Shown here in pieces: positions 60,973 through 64,000 of a stretch of DNA of 64,000 nt. The notes beneath the pieces were generated by a model that made no database searches, was not told the DNA's origin, and saw only the letters and a program-made list of their open reading frames with translations. The position numbers and the translations under genes are program-made. The first letter of the stretch is position 1. Each line of letters begins with the position of its first letter. Source of the stretch: Flaccisagitta enflata (taxonomy: Eukaryota; Chaetognatha; Sagittoidea; Aphragmophora); NCBI GenBank assembly GCA_965153355.1, contig OZ231127.1:9796001-9860000 (forward strand), given 5' to 3'.

Positions 60973-61534
60973 CTAACAGGATGTGCAAAAAATTTGGTAA
61001 AAACATAAAAGCACAAAAACCACACTTCTTGATGGCCCAGTAATACGAAATTTGGGGTAAAGCCTCCTAATTAGTTCTACTAGATGGTAGAATGTGCCGT
61101 TTTTCATAAGAATAATCTTGGTTGGCAAAGGAATGAATTATACTCTGGTCAAACTTTCCCATTTCACAGAATTTTTACCAGTAACCTGGAAGTTTTTCTT
61201 CAAATCATTCTCCTGTCTAAACGGTTTGAGCTACAGATGCCAGATTAGTCTCAAATGAAAGATATTTTAATTTTCTTTCATTTGAGTCCAATCTAGCATC
61301 TGTAGCTCAAACCGTTTAGACAGGAGAATGATTTGAAGAAAAACTTCCAGGTTACTGGTAAAAAGTATAATTCATTCCTTTGCCAACCAAGATTATTCTT
61401 ATGAAAAACGGCACATTCTAACATCTAGTAGAACTAATTAGGAGGCTATGCCCCAAATTTTGTATTACTGGGCCATCAAGAAGTGTGGTTTTTGTTCTTT
61501 TATGTTTTTACCAAATTTTTGCACATCCTGTTAG
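60973..61534. repeat. Foldback element, 562 bp, near-perfect arms
   Basis: Starts CTAACAGGATGTGC and ends GCACATCCTGTTAG. Arms of about 270 and 245 bp pair almost perfectly through ACTTCTTGATGGCCC, GAATGTGCCGTTTTTCATAA, CCTGGAAGTTTTTCTTC and CTGTCTAAACGGTTTGAGCT. The loop at 61246-61262 is under 20 bp. The left arm has 27 extra bases (about 61147-61173) absent from the right arm. The central part carries F-family motifs. Confidence 0.95.
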
Positions 61535-61760
61535 ACCAATCCCAGATCTGTATCTTTAACGGTTTAGGAGCTAGAGCTCTCTAAATTGAGACATCATTTT
61601 GCTAAATTGCATCTTTTTCTAAGGAACTGTGATAACAAGTTTAGCAACATTTTTACTAAAACTAATGCCATTTCCAATCAAAAAAAGATAGAGATACCAG
61701 ATTGGCGCCAAATGAATGAGTTTTTCAAGGACTCGAAAATGGTCTAAGATTTCAATTAGT
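61535..61760. repeat. F-family repeat, diverged copies
   Basis: Holds AACGGTTTAGGAGCTAGAGC, then AATGCCATTTCC, AGATAGAGATACCAGATTGG, CGCCAAATGAATGAG and CTCGAAAATGGTC. These match the 48660-48760 and 29050-29175 motifs in order or inverse order. Confidence 0.6.
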
Positions 61761-61977
61761 TTTTTTTTATTTTCAATGGCGCAATCGGGTGTGTCAAAAT
61801 TTAAAAAACTTTTTTGATCAGATCGTCATCATCAAGGAGGGTTGGGACACTAATTCCAAGATACTTACCATTTTTGTTTTTCTAAATTTCATTCATCTTC
61901 CGTTTTTTTTTAAAAATCTCCATTTAGCCCCTAATTTGTATATTGTAGTGCAGCTGGTTTTGCACCAGGATTCTTGA

Positions 61978-62583
61978 TCATAAGAAAAAAAAATCAGAAC
62001 CCATTCTTTTTTTTTTCTTAGCAGCACAGCACACTTTGATACAAGACTCACGGTTTCTAGTGTCGAAAAATGGCATATACACACATATGAAAAGAAAGTT
62101 GTGGTCTTCCGTAAGCATTTCCACACTGACGACGCGCTTATGCTTGTAGTTGGTAAGTGGGAAAACCAAATGACTCAAATCGTTTGTCCATGCAATGCTT
62201 ACACCCCCGTAGGGACGACCACGAAAAATACCATTAGATATTGCATCTTGCATACCACTCTGTGCGACATATTGAGTACCAAGCTTGTGCAATTGTGGTA
62301 ATTGTTGCTCAGTTAGCCACAGTTCTTGTGCCATCCAAATACCACTTTTTGACTCGAGACATGACTTGTGATAGTGTGCACTGGAATTGTAACCATGAAG
62401 GTTGTGGGAAGCAACCACAATATCAGTGACCGAAGCAGCGAAGATTAGAGAGAGACAAAATAACAGGAATTTGGTCAAATAATGACTACTGTTTGACTCA
62501 TGATCCACCGTCTGGCTTGTCCTTTTTGGGAGAAAATTCCCAATCCCGAATGAAACAGCCCACAGAGAGAAGAGATCTCGATT
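61978..62583 (-). pseudogene. LINE ORF2 fragment: apurinic-type endonuclease domain, 3'-truncated
   Basis: In an intact non-LTR retrotransposon this endonuclease nicks target DNA to prime reverse transcription. The frame is open from 62583 (stop just upstream); a GTG at 62508 and an ATG at 62501 lie inside it. Counting from the GTG, the endonuclease/exonuclease/phosphatase signature runs Ser-His-Asn-Leu-His-Gly-Tyr (34-40, with metal-site Asn36) and Gln-Glu-Leu-Trp (61-64, catalytic Glu62). Gly-Arg-Pro-Tyr-Gly-Gly-Val (97-103) and Tyr-Met-Pro-Phe (144-147) follow. Likeness is to CR1/L2-type elements of invertebrates. Similarity stops near residue 157, then a Lys run and stop. The later Asp-x-Asn and His catalytic motifs and all reverse transcriptase are missing. 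Residues 11-27 look like a hydrophobic segment of unclear meaning. It is a dead copy. Confidence 0.8.
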
Positions 62584-63215
62584 TTAGTCTTGATAGTCTT
62601 TGTTTGAAGAAATCAGCCTCACAACTTCCTCTATTTATCAACAGACGTCATCTTTGTTGTTTTCAACAAAAGGCTAATGATTAGAATGTAAAAAATCGAT
62701 GACAAAATCGATGACAGACACCAAAAGCAAGAGAGTGACTGAACTATAATATCACCTTGAACTGAGCATCATCTTTGGGTGTTTGTTCCTTGCATCTTAT
62801 TGGTCAGTCTGAATGTGTGAGCTTATCACTATGATCTATATTTTGTGGCGTCTTCCCTAAGTCGGCCACCAATGATTAAGAAAGAGCTGCTTTGCAACAA
62901 CTTTTCCATGAGCTTTTACTCTTAAAGTGCAGAAAAGTTGCAGGAAAAGATTACATATTTGGATTTGATATGAGGAGATCTACAAATTGGTACTAAGTTT
63001 TTGGCGGAAATAGGCGGGAATGGATTTTTTTTCTTTCTCTATTGAAATATAAGCTGAAATCTATCTTTGGCTTCCAATAAGCTGTACATGGAATGGGGAA
63101 ATACAACCAAATTATGTTCCTCTACCTCCAACAGGTTACAATGCACAATGGAAGTTAAAAAAAAATTGAAAAAAAGAATGTCCCTATATACACTAAAAAA
63201 AGACTCTCTGCCCTA
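62584..63215. other. Spacer between LINE fragments; no gene seen
   Basis: In an intact element ORF1 and ORF2 would be adjacent or nearly so. This ~630-bp gap shows no recognised coding remains and may be inserted or decayed sequence. Confidence 0.45.
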
Positions 63216-63515
63216 TGTGCAGCCGATTGGCCAGATTGACTGGTCTGTTGCTTTCTTTCGATGTTCTTTCGCGACTCGAACTTTTGCTGTTTTTGTTCCT
63301 TTGAATTTTGAATTAAGCATCCAAACTTCATGGACTTCGATGCCTTGTTGATGGAGATGACGCCTGACCTGGTCGGCCGTTGTGCTCTCCTCGAGACGGT
63401 TGACGGCGAATTGCCAGTAATCCTTAGGCGCTCGAACTGCTTTGAGTCCTGGACAATGGCCAGTCCCCGCCGTTGATTTCTTCTTTTTCCCATTTTTTCG
63501 ACCACTGGGTGAATG
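63216..63515 (-). pseudogene. LINE ORF1 fragment: RRM-like/WP-motif domain
   Basis: Found by reading the minus strand in the frame with codons at 63417-63419 and multiples of three. It is open for exactly 100 codons between stops at 63516-63518 and 63213-63215, without an early start codon. A Lys-rich segment (residues about 8-14) precedes Tyr-Trp-Gln-Phe-Ala-Val-Asn-Arg-Leu, then Thr-Thr-Ala-Asp-Gln-Val, His-Leu, Gly-Ile-Glu-Val. The end is Lys-Thr-Ala-Lys-Val-Arg-Val and Trp-Pro-Ile-Gly-Cys. This order is known from ORF1 nucleic-acid-binding proteins of CR1/L2-like LINEs, where Trp-Pro-x-Gly closes the domain. A 130-codon overlapping minus frame (63155-63547) is in another phase; its first part may belong to the same ORF1 before a frameshift. 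It lies upstream of, and on the same strand as, the endonuclease fragment. Confidence 0.65.
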
Positions 63516-63904
63516 TCATCCGATTGTATTTTTCGATTAACTCGCAAGGCTCTACCATCAACTTGCCAAGACGGTGTACCATCAACTTGCTATGACGACA
63601 AGGTATGCCATTTTGGAGGAATTTGTATTTTTTGGGACCATATTTGATTCCAGGAATGAAATACTGGGGGCTGTTGTAATTTGTATTTGCACATTAGAGT
63701 AATTGTTGCATGCCAAAAGTTACATTTTTAATGTAATTATGTTTTGATGAATGATTGAAAATACACAAAAAAGTTGTCTATCAAGCAAAATAGAAAACAA
63801 AGATGAAAAGAACAAATGAACAATAACACTGCTGTTAGTTTGGATGTGAACAAGTGGGTTTGAGTATGGCTTTTTCTGTATGTACGCCTTTTTGTCTTTT
63901 TTTG
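63516..63904. other. No gene seen; 25-bp direct duplication
   Basis: TACCATCAACTTGC occurs at 63554 and 63579 with similar flanks. Remaining ORF1 sequence may extend to about 63600. The rest is AT-rich with nothing recognised. Confidence 0.4.
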
Positions 63905-64000
63905 GAAACGGCCTAGAATGGGCTGATGACCCATGCTTGCTTTCTTCACCGATGTCCACCCCCCCTAGCCATGAGACCAAATCCTAACCTCAGGCCAAAC
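63905..64000. repeat. R-family repeat, partial at window edge
   Basis: GGAAACGGCCTAGAATGGGC, TGATGACCCATGCTTGC, then GACCAAATCCTAACCTCAGG. It matches the start of 36383-36760 and runs off the window. Confidence 0.55.

Overview
The window looks like eukaryotic, gene-poor, repeat-saturated DNA. Evidence: dozens of long GA/CT, CA/GT, CAA/TTG and CTT microsatellites (a hand tally of GA/CT alone gives about 40 arrays and roughly 3.2 kb), several minisatellites, at least five dispersed repeat families, TA-flanked MITEs, large foldback elements, a degenerate CCCTAA-type patch, and remnants of one non-LTR retrotransposon. No operons, ribosome binding sites, rRNA or convincing tRNA were seen. The repeat style (hairpin-ended elements with a GTCB/GGTC tetranucleotide core, a CR1/L2-like LINE, a TTAGGG-type patch) suits an animal or close relative, perhaps a marine invertebrate. 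The species cannot be named from the sequence.

Layout. 1-3780: AT-rich DNA with GTT, GA and two GTCA-containing minisatellites. 3784-6218: two and a half head-to-tail copies of a ~933 bp unit. 6219-10810: microsatellites, purine-rich DNA and a first hairpin-family remnant. 10811-13014: a ~1.1 kb tandem duplication whose arms each carry a hairpin-family element. 13357-22046: MITEs, long GA arrays, hairpin-family copies and a foldback (19132-19484). 22047-31457: mostly microsatellites plus unique AT-rich DNA. 31458-39793: four tandem arrays (18/24-bp, nested ATGATGC palindromes inside a foldback, ~56-bp, 71-bp). 40339-49052: a TIR-bounded element, GA clusters, a MITE and a ~1 kb inverted repeat. 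49730-59983: the densest zone of the hairpin family, including two divergently placed pairs. 60973-63515: a 562-bp foldback followed by the only recognisable coding remains, a LINE endonuclease fragment and an ORF1 fragment, both on the minus strand.

No intact cellular gene can be supported. Almost all long open frames are by-products of repeats whose period is 2, 3 or a multiple of 3. The most interesting signal is the dispersed family with a terminal hairpin whose stem sequence changes from copy to copy while pairing and the adjacent CTCTATAA motif persist. It resembles non-autonomous Helitron/Helentron elements (DINE-1, mini-me and pearl types), which would make it the dominant mobile DNA of this locus.
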